Positions 7,148 to 14,541 of a DNA stretch of 64,000 nt are shown piece by piece. The DNA comes from a virus: positions 1 to 64,000 of IMG/VR virus record IMGVR_UViG_3300028837_000933. One strand, written 5' to 3'. A model generated the notes under the pieces. It had not been told where the DNA came from and searched no databases. It saw nothing but the letters and a program-made list of their open reading frames with translations. Positions within the stretch are counted from its first letter, which is position 1, and each line of letters opens with the position of its first letter. The position numbers and the translations under genes were made by a program.

Positions 7148-7399
7148 ATGAAAAGCGGTGAAACGTTCATGGTAAGCGAGGAGTGCGACCAGGCTCTCCA
7201 GGCCACGATCAGCAATCTGGAAGGCGCCTACTCGGCGTTCGAGGTGGCGTCCAAACGAATCGCCCACGAGCGGAAGAACCTATTCAGGATCATCCGCGAG
7301 AACCATCCGGAGCTGGAGGGACACGAGTTCAGCACCGACAGGAAGGATGGAAAGATCGAGGTCACGGTCATGTGGCACGATGACGGGCCAGGATCATGA
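7148..7399 (+). CDS. Small hypothetical coiled-coil protein
   Basis: An 83-residue protein. ATG 7148 has a strong AAGGAG seven bases upstream; an in-frame ATG at 7085 would overlap the preceding gene and has a weaker site. A helical stretch (CDQALQATISNLEGAYSAF) is followed by a basic helix and a small beta end. It ends in an ATGA overlap with the endolysin gene, so it may be translated with it. The role is unknown. Confidence 0.6.
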   Translation: MKSGETFMVSEECDQALQATISNLEGAYSAFEVASKRIAHERKNLFRIIRENHPELEGHEFSTDRKDGKIEVTVMWHDDGPGS

Positions 7400-8781
7400 G
7401 AGTAGGAGTACACGGCAGAAATGCCACAAACTACGAGGAAGCCGACTTTGAACTCATAGAGCGAGCCAAGATAGACCAGATGGTCGTGATGAGCTTCACT
7501 GAGCCGGCGAACCTCCAGCGTATCCGCACGATCCGCCCGGACTTGGAGTTTCTCATCCGGCTCTATACGGGCGGCTTTGGGCCGGGACATCATCCCGGCG
7601 CTATGCGCTTCTGCTCTGAAGTCATCCCGCAAGTCGCTAGGCTCCAGCCCTTTGCCAAGCGCTTCCAAATCCACAACGAGCCCAACCATGCCCACGGCAC
7701 GGAAGGATGGGACGCAAGCAACGCCTCTGCCAAGGACTTTGCCGCCTGGTACGACACGGCGTTCACAATCTTGAAGTCAGAGTTCCCGCATCTCCAGTTC
7801 GGCTTCCCTGGCTTGGCTGTCCCTGGTTTCGTTCACCGCGACTACCAATGGCTGGATATTTGCGCTAGGCAGATCCAAATGAGCGACTTCCTAGGCGCAC
7901 ACGCGTACTGGCAGGGCGTGGACCAGGAAAATATGTGGTCTGATCAGTGGGGTCTGCGATTCAAGAACTATCACAAGCGATTCCCCAACAAGCGCATCGA
8001 ACTGACCGAGGTCGGCAACAGCACGGAGGGCATCGATCCCGAGGTCGTGGCCTACGAGTATCCCAACTACTACTCCGCCCTTATGCACTATCCGTACCTT
8101 GGCGGCGTCTCGCCGTTCATCGCATCCAGTCCCGATCCTCAGTGGGGAGACTTCACATGGCGCTACGAGAATGGCAACATGAAGCCCGTAGTAGAAGCCG
8201 TGGGCTGGCTTCCCAGGATTTTCCCGCCAACGATACCGGAAATCATCAACGTCCGCAACCAGCTACCAGTCAATCGCAAGGCCAAGCCATACGGCCGGCG
8301 TTCTCTGAACCAGCTCCGGTGGATCGTCTTTCACCACAGCGATGCCCCACCGAGCCATCCTGTAGAGCGCGTTGCCTGGTATCACACACGCGTCCGCAAG
8401 TACCGCCGAATCGCTTACCACTTCTACGTTGGCCTAGACTACGTGGATGGCGTGCCGGTAGTCACAATCTACCAAACCAACCGCGTGCGCACGCGGTCCT
8501 GGCACACGGGCGGGGATGCCAACACGTTCGGTATCGGCGTTTGTATCGCAGGCTCGTTTATGAACGGACGCATCCCACACGAACTACAGATCCAAATGGC
8601 CGAAGCCCTATGCGACTATCTGTACTACAAGTTCCCATCGCTCACCATCGACTGCGTCAAACGCCACAAAGACTTCAGGCAGACCGCTTGCCCAGGCAAG
8701 ACTTCAGATCCGCCCGATTCCTGGTACTTCCAGATGGTTGACAGACTCAAGCTCAAATGGAGTAGACACCCAAATGGCTAG
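7396..8781 (+). CDS. Endolysin: glycosidase-like barrel fused to N-acetylmuramoyl-L-alanine amidase
   Basis: A 461-residue, two-domain protein. Residues 1-275 look like a TIM-barrel glycoside hydrolase with an acid/base NEP motif at 94-96 (HNEPN) and a candidate nucleophile in LTEVGN near E205. Residues about 300-460 are an Amidase_2/PGRP domain: HHS at 313-315, YHF at 341-343, SWHTGG around 369-373, RHKDF at 423-427 and ACPG at 431-434, which together supply the usual His/Cys zinc ligands. The amidase would cut the bond between MurNAc and L-Ala in peptidoglycan. There is no signal peptide, so release needs a holin or another route. Both lytic activities in one chain would be economical. Barrel activity is inferred from motifs only. 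Confidence 0.85.
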   Translation: MRVGVHGRNATNYEEADFELIERAKIDQMVVMSFTEPANLQRIRTIRPDLEFLIRLYTGGFGPGHHPGAMRFCSEVIPQVARLQPFAKRFQIHNEPNHAHGTEGWDASNASAKDFAAWYDTAFTILKSEFPHLQFGFPGLAVPGFVHRDYQWLDICARQIQMSDFLGAHAYWQGVDQENMWSDQWGLRFKNYHKRFPNKRIELTEVGNSTEGIDPEVVAYEYPNYYSALMHYPYLGGVSPFIASSPDPQWGDFTWRYENGNMKPVVEAVGWLPRIFPPTIPEIINVRNQLPVNRKAKPYGRRSLNQLRWIVFHHSDAPPSHPVERVAWYHTRVRKYRRIAYHFYVGLDYVDGVPVVTIYQTNRVRTRSWHTGGDANTFGIGVCIAGSFMNGRIPHELQIQMAEALCDYLYYKFPSLTIDCVKRHKDFRQTACPGKTSDPPDSWYFQMVDRLKLKWSRHPNG

Positions 8782-9160
8782 GAAACCCAGGCCCGATCGA
8801 CCAGTGGTAAGGCTGCCAAGTCTCAAGAGGCTGAGCAGCACGCCGGACAACGTTTCACTCACGGTGGAAAAATCGAAGGAGAAACCCGAAGTGGCCAGGA
8901 AGCGAAAGCCAGATCCGCCCCAGGTTCCTATGCGTACCTGCGCTCTCTGCTCGGAAAATCCAACCGACATGGAGTACTCATCGCCTGTCGAGCACGAGGG
9001 CCGCACCGTGATGCTGATGGACATCCCCATCTGCTTTGATTGCTGGGGTGGAGCCATCGGCGGCGATGAGGAAATCAACGCAAGGCTGCTCGAGATGGCC
9101 AAGCAGCAAGGACTATTCGACCCGCAACAGAAGCCCTTGCTGGATGTGCCTAGTGTGTAA
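8774..9160 (+). CDS. Hypothetical protein with CxxC pair
   Basis: A 128-residue protein. I chose ATG 8774, preceded by GGAG, over a TTG 12 codons upstream. The first 60 residues are basic and proline-rich (probably disordered). CALC near 70 and CFDC near 100, with strand-forming sequence between, suggest a small zinc-bound domain. The C-terminus is helical. It overlaps the endolysin end by 8 bases. The function is unknown. Confidence 0.65.
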   Translation: MARKPRPDRPVVRLPSLKRLSSTPDNVSLTVEKSKEKPEVARKRKPDPPQVPMRTCALCSENPTDMEYSSPVEHEGRTVMLMDIPICFDCWGGAIGGDEEINARLLEMAKQQGLFDPQQKPLLDVPSV

Positions 9161-9173
9161 GGGATCTGAAAGC

Positions 9174-9650
9174 ATGACTGATGCTCACTCCGTGAAGGTA
9201 GCGATCGTCACCGATGTCTACGCTGATGGCATCGATGAGGAACGCGCCCAAATACTAGAAGAGTTTGAAGCTCGACTACAAGATGCCAGCCGGGAGCCGG
9301 TTTCTGTGGTCTTGGTGGCTTCAGGCAGAGGCATTCACGAGGTCAAAGACAAGACCTGTGACGTGCTCATCTTCGACTATGGCGCCGCACAGTTTGGCGC
9401 AACGGAAATGGCGCGGTGCCAGGCCAATGACGCCCACAAGTGGGCGGAGGATCACCCATCAAGCGTACTCCTGCTGTGGACATCGTTCACCAAGCAAATC
9501 TACGAAGCGGAATGGGGCGCGTACAGCAACCATGCGAATGTGATCTATCGCTTCGAGTCACCCCCGCTCGAGGCCGATGATGACGACCTATTCGACCATG
9601 TGTTCATAGCGATTGCCAAGTGGCTCGGGCTACTGGAATCGGAGGACTGA
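9174..9650 (+). CDS. Rossmann-like hypothetical protein
   Basis: A 158-residue protein with an alternating strand-helix pattern: VKVAIVTDVY, then a helix, SVVLVASGRGIHEV, DVLIFDYGA, another helix, SSVLLLWTSF, NVIYRFES and a closing helix. This resembles the receiver or flavodoxin-like fold, but the usual phosphate or nucleotide motifs are not evident. It could be a DNA-end or regulator protein; I do not assign a function. It precedes the PAPS-reductase-like gene, with its stop just before that gene's TTG start. Confidence 0.7.
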   Translation: MTDAHSVKVAIVTDVYADGIDEERAQILEEFEARLQDASREPVSVVLVASGRGIHEVKDKTCDVLIFDYGAAQFGATEMARCQANDAHKWAEDHPSSVLLLWTSFTKQIYEAEWGAYSNHANVIYRFESPPLEADDDDLFDHVFIAIAKWLGLLESED

Positions 9651-9652
9651 CG

Positions 9653-10510
9653 TTGATCGCGCTATCCTGGGGCTTAGGCAGAAACAGCACATGGCTGCTG
9701 GTCAAAAGCATCCACGAGGGCAACCCGCCCGATGTGGTCTTGTTTCTCGACACGGGGATCGAACACGAATCCACGTACTGCGTAGAGCGCTGGTACGTCA
9801 AGAACGTGATCGGGCCGGCTGGCATCGACTACGTTCGGCTTACGCCCCAGACGCACCCGCAGTACTACGACAAGTACGTTGCGGAGCGCACGCTCTTGCA
9901 GTTCTGCCGCGACAAGCAAGTCGTTCCTTTGGGCGCGGCAAAGTGGTGCAGTTCTGATTGGAAGTCCCGCCCTGGTAACGCCTGGCTGCCTGAGCATGGC
10001 TGCACGGAGAACTGGGTGGGCTTCACTGCGGAAGAGACGAGGCGCGTTATTCGGCGGGGCTGCTGGATGCCCGAGACGGAGGCCGACCGCGTCTCGCAAT
10101 CCAGCTTTGACTTCTTGGCCCAGATCCCCAAAAAGTACAAGCGACCGAGCGAGCGCGGCGTTAGACCTACATGGGTGTTACGTGCGCCATTGTGGGAAGA
10201 GGACGAGACTCTTCAGGACTGCCTGGACGGCTTGGAAGCCCACGATATGCTGGTGCCGGACAAGTCAGGTTGTCGGATTTGCCCGTTTCACGTAGTAGAG
10301 GCGCTGAGGGGCGCACGCGGGGGTGATGAATTGGCCATCGATACCATCGAATTGATGATGACGCTGGAGGATTCGGCCAGTCAGAAGGCCGGGCGCAGGG
10401 TCGGCATCATGGCCACTGGTGAAAGTGTGACGCAACTTTGGACACTCAATCAGCCACTAGATGGCTTGGACATTCCAGCAATCTATCGGCCCTGTGAGTG
10501 CGCCGTCTGA
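9653..10510 (+). CDS. PAPS reductase-like (adenine nucleotide alpha-hydrolase) protein
   Basis: A 285-residue protein from a TTG start preceded by GGAGGA at good distance; no suitable ATG exists. The N-terminus 'IALSWGLGRNSTWLL' corresponds to the SGGxxS PP-loop, and 'PDVVLFLDTGIEHESTY' is the second strand-helix typical of phage PAPS-reductase-like proteins. A C-terminal 'GCRICPFHVVEAL' supplies a Cys pair used by many phage members. Relatives include sulfate assimilation enzymes and DndC-type DNA sulfur-modification enzymes. In phages the substrate is generally unknown; nearby methyltransferase and ASCH genes make nucleic acid or nucleotide modification plausible. Confidence 0.75.
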   Translation: MIALSWGLGRNSTWLLVKSIHEGNPPDVVLFLDTGIEHESTYCVERWYVKNVIGPAGIDYVRLTPQTHPQYYDKYVAERTLLQFCRDKQVVPLGAAKWCSSDWKSRPGNAWLPEHGCTENWVGFTAEETRRVIRRGCWMPETEADRVSQSSFDFLAQIPKKYKRPSERGVRPTWVLRAPLWEEDETLQDCLDGLEAHDMLVPDKSGCRICPFHVVEALRGARGGDELAIDTIELMMTLEDSASQKAGRRVGIMATGESVTQLWTLNQPLDGLDIPAIYRPCECAV

Positions 10511-10522
10511 GAGACTTCAATC

Positions 10523-10813
10523 ATGGCAGAAGGAGACTACCGAATCGACGCCCACGAACGGGTTTTCATCCTCACGGATGGTTCCGACAATCCGATGATG
10601 GCGGTGTTCCACAACACGAAGAAGCGCTATCTGATGGTGTACCAGGACCCCTTTCTGGCAGCAAAGGATGCGGAAGAGAGAGATGCAGAATTGGTCACGC
10701 TCGAGTTCTATCAGGCGGTGGCCTTTGCAAAGCGGCGCAAGGCGGATAACGTGTGCATCAAGAACAGCGATGAGGACCTAGGGATGCCAGTGCAGGGAGG
10801 ACTTGGTGACTGA
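10523..10813 (+). CDS. Hypothetical protein
   Basis: A 96-residue protein of unknown family. The predicted order is a beta hairpin with 'RVFILTDGSDNPMMAVFHN' and 'RYLMVYQDPF', then two charged helices. It has no Cys cluster or membrane segment. It overlaps the ASCH gene start by 8 bases, so it is probably co-translated with it. Confidence 0.65.
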   Translation: MAEGDYRIDAHERVFILTDGSDNPMMAVFHNTKKRYLMVYQDPFLAAKDAEERDAELVTLEFYQAVAFAKRRKADNVCIKNSDEDLGMPVQGGLGD

Positions 10814-11318
10814 AGAAACGATGAAGGCCATAACGCTCTGGCAGCCTTGGGCTACACTCGTTGCCATAGGCGCCAAGCAGGTAGAAACTCGGTCCTGGGA
10901 CACGCCACACCGCGGCCCGCTGGCCATCCACGCGGCGCTTACGGACCGCCACATAGACTTCGCGGGCCATCCGAGCTTTTGGACTCCTTTGTCTTCAGCC
11001 GGTTACCGGACTCCATACGATCTCCCACTCGGCAAAGTGGTGGCCGTCTGCAAGCTCACGGACACCTGGAGCACAAACGACCAGGCGAAACTTGGCGAGT
11101 TATCGGAAGAGGAATTGGCGTTCGGGGATTACAGCCCCAACCGATTTGCGTGGGTGTTGGAGGAGATCGAGATGATGAAGGAGCCCTTCCATGCCCGCGG
11201 CAGGCAACGGCTCTGGCGCTTGGAGTTGCCACTACCGACAATGGAAACAGTCAGCGCCACACGCTACATGCCATTACCATCGGAATCCCAAACACAGGAG
11301 GAAGCAAGTGGCAAATGA
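10806..11318 (+). CDS. ASCH domain protein
   Basis: A 170-residue protein. The 'MKAITLWQPWATLVAIGAKQ', 'VETRSW' and 'GPLAIHAA' run is the signature start of phage ASCH-domain proteins (a PUA-related beta-barrel fold that binds RNA or nucleosides; some members hydrolyse modified nucleosides). The later segments 'GKVVAVCKLTDTW', 'FGDYSPNRFAWVLEEIEMM' and 'RGRQRLWRLELP' also fit. GTG 10806 sits after GGGAGGA; the family usually begins at the Met encoded at 10821, so the extra five residues may be absent. The acidic tail is disordered. A link to modified bases is inference from the neighbouring modification genes. Confidence 0.85.
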   Translation: MTEETMKAITLWQPWATLVAIGAKQVETRSWDTPHRGPLAIHAALTDRHIDFAGHPSFWTPLSSAGYRTPYDLPLGKVVAVCKLTDTWSTNDQAKLGELSEEELAFGDYSPNRFAWVLEEIEMMKEPFHARGRQRLWRLELPLPTMETVSATRYMPLPSESQTQEEASGK

Positions 11319-11622
11319 TAAGCCCAAGAAGACCAGCGTAGAGGCGCCGCCCCAAGAGTTCAAGGAGTTCAAGCTCCGCATCGCGTTCCGCAAAGTCCTG
11401 ACGCACCCGGACGATCCAACATCGATCGTCAGCGTGACCGTCACCTGGATCACCGTTCACGTGCAATCTATCAGCGTCCAAAAAGCACTGGAAGGCGTAC
11501 ATCGTCACATCAAGACGTTTGGCATGTACGTGGAAGATGAGAAAGACGGCCCGCGTGTCTATGCCGGCGACTCGCTACTCCACATCGAACTCGCTCCAGA
11601 AGAGGAGGCAGGGGAGGACTAG
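11308..11622 (+). CDS. Hypothetical protein
   Basis: A 104-residue protein from GTG 11308 behind CAGGAGG. The N-terminus is Lys/Pro-rich, followed by two beta strands (KLRIAFRKVL and SIVSVTVTWITVHV), a helix and an acidic tail. No family was recognised. Its stop is directly followed by the ATG of the next gene. Confidence 0.65.
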   Translation: MANDKPKKTSVEAPPQEFKEFKLRIAFRKVLTHPDDPTSIVSVTVTWITVHVQSISVQKALEGVHRHIKTFGMYVEDEKDGPRVYAGDSLLHIELAPEEEAGED

Positions 11623-12024
11623 ATGAGCGTCCAGTTCGGCTTTTTTCCAGGTGAAGAGATGGTTGTTGCTGGCGATGCGGTCGACCGCATCAAGTGGGTC
11701 TTGGACCATTACCCGCCTACCCGCGACAACAAGAAGCTGTTCATGGCCCTGTATCGTCTTGAGGCTGAAGGCTTGGCCTCTCGCTTCCAGATGGTGGCTT
11801 CGAGGATGGCAGATCAATACAAGCTCACCGCGGCCGAGGAGCAGGAATTGTACCACATGCTCTACGATGAGTTCCGTGCCTGGTACATCCATCATGCCAA
11901 GTCGGCTAAGACGGTTCTCAACAGGCTCATGGAGATCCAGAAGAACCCCAAGTACGAGCCGTCTGACGATGAACGCAAGCGCCGTGACAAGCAATCCAGA
12001 GTGACTGGAGGAAACGTGCGATGA
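11623..12024 (+). CDS. Hypothetical helical protein
   Basis: A 133-residue protein starting with no gap after the preceding TAG. It is largely helical, with strongly charged segments (KLTAAEEQELYHMLYDEFRAW) and a basic C-terminus (DDERKRRDKQSRVTGG). No motif was recognised. The end overlaps the tandem-HTH gene by 4 bases (ATGA), which suggests coupled translation. Confidence 0.65.
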   Translation: MSVQFGFFPGEEMVVAGDAVDRIKWVLDHYPPTRDNKKLFMALYRLEAEGLASRFQMVASRMADQYKLTAAEEQELYHMLYDEFRAWYIHHAKSAKTVLNRLMEIQKNPKYEPSDDERKRRDKQSRVTGGNVR

Positions 12025-12689
12025 CACAAGCGTATGCAGGCATCTTGGGTACGAGAAACCACCGGGCGAAGCTCACGGCCGAAGAGGTGCTTGAGATTCG
12101 CCGCAAGTACTGTTCCAAGGAGGCCACCCAGCAAGAACTAGCACGCGAATACCACGTGACGCAGCCCACCATCCACCACATCCTCAACCGCCACACCTGG
12201 CGTCATCTGGAGCCCCTCTCGGAAGAGGCAGAGCTTCCGGAGTGCTTGCACGACTTCGATGTTGGCAACAAGGGCTACTCCAAGCTGTCGCCCGAACAGG
12301 TCACCCAGATCCGCGAGCGTTACGCGAGCGGCGAGAGCGACCAGCGGACTCTCGCTAGAGAGTTTGGGGTCTGCCAAACCCATATCTCAGCTATCGTGCT
12401 GGGCCTTTGCTGGAAGCACCTACCGATGATGCCAAACAACGGGCACGGCACAAGGGGAGAGCGCAACCCGCGCTCAACGTTCACAAATGGTGATGTTCAG
12501 GCCATACGGCGCAAGTACCTCACGGGCTGCATCTCGCAGACCGATCTTGCTTCGGAATACGGCGCACACACGTCAACGATTTCCATGATTCTGCGTCGAC
12601 GGACTTGGTCACATCTTCCCTTGGTACAAGGGGAAGAAAGGATAGGGAGCCTACTGAAACGAGGACGGAGGATACCACAAGGAGACTGA
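12021..12689 (+). CDS. Three tandem helix-turn-helix repeats, DNA-binding protein
   Basis: A 222-residue protein built of three copies of a helix-turn-helix unit about 50 residues long: roughly 17-62, 85-133 and 150-200. Each copy reads 'LT.EEV..IR.KY......Q..LA.EY.V....I..I...R.W.HL'. The units are linked by charged or glycine-rich spacers. This resembles the DNA-binding repeats found beside homing endonucleases and resolvase-like HTH domains, but no nuclease motif is present. It would bind an extended DNA site of three successive half-turns. A second array protein of a different repeat type is at 21780. It could be a repressor, an origin binder or a scaffold. Confidence 0.75.
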   Translation: MTQAYAGILGTRNHRAKLTAEEVLEIRRKYCSKEATQQELAREYHVTQPTIHHILNRHTWRHLEPLSEEAELPECLHDFDVGNKGYSKLSPEQVTQIRERYASGESDQRTLAREFGVCQTHISAIVLGLCWKHLPMMPNNGHGTRGERNPRSTFTNGDVQAIRRKYLTGCISQTDLASEYGAHTSTISMILRRRTWSHLPLVQGEERIGSLLKRGRRIPQGD

Positions 12690-12690
12690 C

Positions 12691-13620
12691 ATGGCAGAGT
12701 TCACAATGCACTTTTGCGGGCACTATGGAACCGTGTTCGAGGGTGGCGACACACAACGAACACTCTACGAAGCCTGCACCCAAGATGAGCAGCCCGTATG
12801 CCCCTACGGAATAGGGGAAAGCGAGCGCGACCGCTGCGGGTGTTGGGGATGTAGGCTCTATCTCACCGGCTGGCGACGTGGCGATGAGCCGACTAAGGCG
12901 GCCCGCTGGGTGGACGGTCGCAATCTAGCCGCTCAGACACCTGTCTACGGAGGCGGGATCGCAGAGGGCACTTTACAGACCAACCGCATAGCCTGTGGAA
13001 CGAGTGTGCGAGAAGACTTCATCTTCGGGCTTAGCGCCGTCATCCAGGCCATAAGCGCAACGTCCGCGGCATCGGTCTTTGGCGTTGTGTCGCCTATCTC
13101 GGGGAGCATTACTGCGGTTTCCACCACACCCACTTCGAGCATTATCGGCTTCATGTGGCTGTATTCGGCTACAATTGCTGCCGTCTCAACAACGCCCGCT
13201 GCTGTCCTTGGCTTTATCTTCGAGATGGCGGCATCGATGGACATTGCATCGACAACGCCCGACACGCCGGATCTCATCAAGGGACGGCACTTCGATGATG
13301 CGCTGATACTGGCAGCTTCAACAACGCCCGATACCGTGGATCTGCCCGTAGCGAGGAACATGCTGGCTACACTCGCGGCCGCTTGCACCACGCCGGACAC
13401 ACCGATTCTTGCGGTTGAGCGCGAATACGCTGCCACACTGGCCCCAGCTTCCAGCACACCCGACACTGTCGCACTCGACTGCTGGGAACTGTTCTCAGCC
13501 ATACTGGCGGCCGCTTCCACCACGCCGGACACCGTAGCCCTGGCGGTTCAGCGCGAATACGCTGCCGCAATCGATGTCGCTGCCACCACGCCAGACGATG
13601 TGGATCTGACGATCAGCTAG
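12691..13620 (+). CDS. Cys-rich head plus eight STTPD-type repeats
   Basis: A 309-residue protein. Residues 1-110 are a compact, Cys-containing head (CGHYG, VCPYG, RCGCWGC) that may bind zinc. From about 115 to the end there are eight units of 20-25 residues with the pattern 'FAA.I.AASTTPDTV.L.V.RE'. The same repeat fills most of the 994-residue minus-strand protein at 57747. At DNA level 13531-13560 matches 59880-59909 on the other strand with only a few differences. The repeat probably forms a fibrous or solenoid structure; the plus-strand gene may have captured it by recombination. No signal peptide is visible. The next gene is a glycosidase-like protein. Confidence 0.7.
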   Translation: MAEFTMHFCGHYGTVFEGGDTQRTLYEACTQDEQPVCPYGIGESERDRCGCWGCRLYLTGWRRGDEPTKAARWVDGRNLAAQTPVYGGGIAEGTLQTNRIACGTSVREDFIFGLSAVIQAISATSAASVFGVVSPISGSITAVSTTPTSSIIGFMWLYSATIAAVSTTPAAVLGFIFEMAASMDIASTTPDTPDLIKGRHFDDALILAASTTPDTVDLPVARNMLATLAAACTTPDTPILAVEREYAATLAPASSTPDTVALDCWELFSAILAAASTTPDTVALAVQREYAAAIDVAATTPDDVDLTIS

Positions 13621-13629
13621 GAGGCCCGA

Positions 13630-14541
13630 ATGGGATACAAGCATCTAGGAGCACACGTAAACTGGACCGCACAAGACGTTGACCTACTCATCGAAACCTG
13701 GAAGCCGCCGCTCGTTGTGTTGCTCGACCAAAGCGAGGGCTGGAGGCGTGTCAAGCGATCGTGCCCAAACACGATCTTCGTTGGCAGAATCATGCTCGAC
13801 CATCAGCCCGACTTCAACCAGCCTCTCGATGTGCCACAATACGCAGCCGAGTTTGTCGCCACGGTGCGGCCCATGGTGGAGCGGATGATCGATGTCTGGG
13901 ACTACATGCAAACTCTCAACGAGCCGGTGATCAATAGCGTTGAGGCGGCCCAGCGACTTGGTGAGTTCGAGATGATCGTAATGAGCTGGCTCCACGACTT
14001 CACAGGCGGCAGGATCAAGCCGGCCATCTTCTCGTTCGGCGTAGGACATCCCACGGACTTGGGCGCTTTCTGGCCGCCTCTTCTTCACGCGCTCGAAATG
14101 TGCAAGAATCAAGGCGGCGCCCTGGCCAAGCACCAATACGACTGGCCCAATCTGAACCGTGACCCAAAGTGGTACATATTGAGACATAGATTGGACTACG
14201 GCGGCTGTCCAGAACAGGGCTGGCCGGGCTTCCCCGAGCACTTGGCCGATCTTCCGCTGCTTATCACGGAGTGTGGGCTCGATGGCTTGATAGAAGGCGG
14301 AACACCCCGAGGCTGGCGCACACTCTACACAGATCCCGAAACTAGCATAGTCGATCCGGCTCCTTACCTACAAGAACTCACATGGTTCGATGAGCAGCTA
14401 CACCAAGACAAGCAAGTCAAGGGAGCCGCGGTGTACTGTTTCATCGGCGGCGCTGTATGGGAAGCCTACGAGTGTATGCCAGAGATAGGCCACGGCTTGG
14501 CGCAAGAGGCCACGCCGATCTATCGAACGTCTTGTACCTAG
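13630..14541 (+). CDS. Glycoside hydrolase-like TIM-barrel protein
   Basis: A 303-residue protein. It has the two acidic sites of clan-A type glycosidases: TLNEP with the candidate acid/base E98, and LLITECG with the candidate nucleophile E214. The strand-helix spacing fits a TIM barrel. It has no signal peptide, so it either works in the cytoplasm, is released at lysis, or is on the virion. GGAGG lies upstream of ATG 13630. It resembles the barrel halves of the proteins at 7396 and 48523 in layout but not closely in sequence. The substrate cannot be named from sequence; peptidoglycan or surface glycan is plausible in a phage. Confidence 0.7.
   Translation: MGYKHLGAHVNWTAQDVDLLIETWKPPLVVLLDQSEGWRRVKRSCPNTIFVGRIMLDHQPDFNQPLDVPQYAAEFVATVRPMVERMIDVWDYMQTLNEPVINSVEAAQRLGEFEMIVMSWLHDFTGGRIKPAIFSFGVGHPTDLGAFWPPLLHALEMCKNQGGALAKHQYDWPNLNRDPKWYILRHRLDYGGCPEQGWPGFPEHLADLPLLITECGLDGLIEGGTPRGWRTLYTDPETSIVDPAPYLQELTWFDEQLHQDKQVKGAAVYCFIGGAVWEAYECMPEIGHGLAQEATPIYRTSCT

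Noticed and set aside
12945-13532. A 195-codon minus-strand frame opposite the plus-strand repeat gene
   Set aside because: Same effect: it is the antisense of the STTPD repeats and has no start signal or context.
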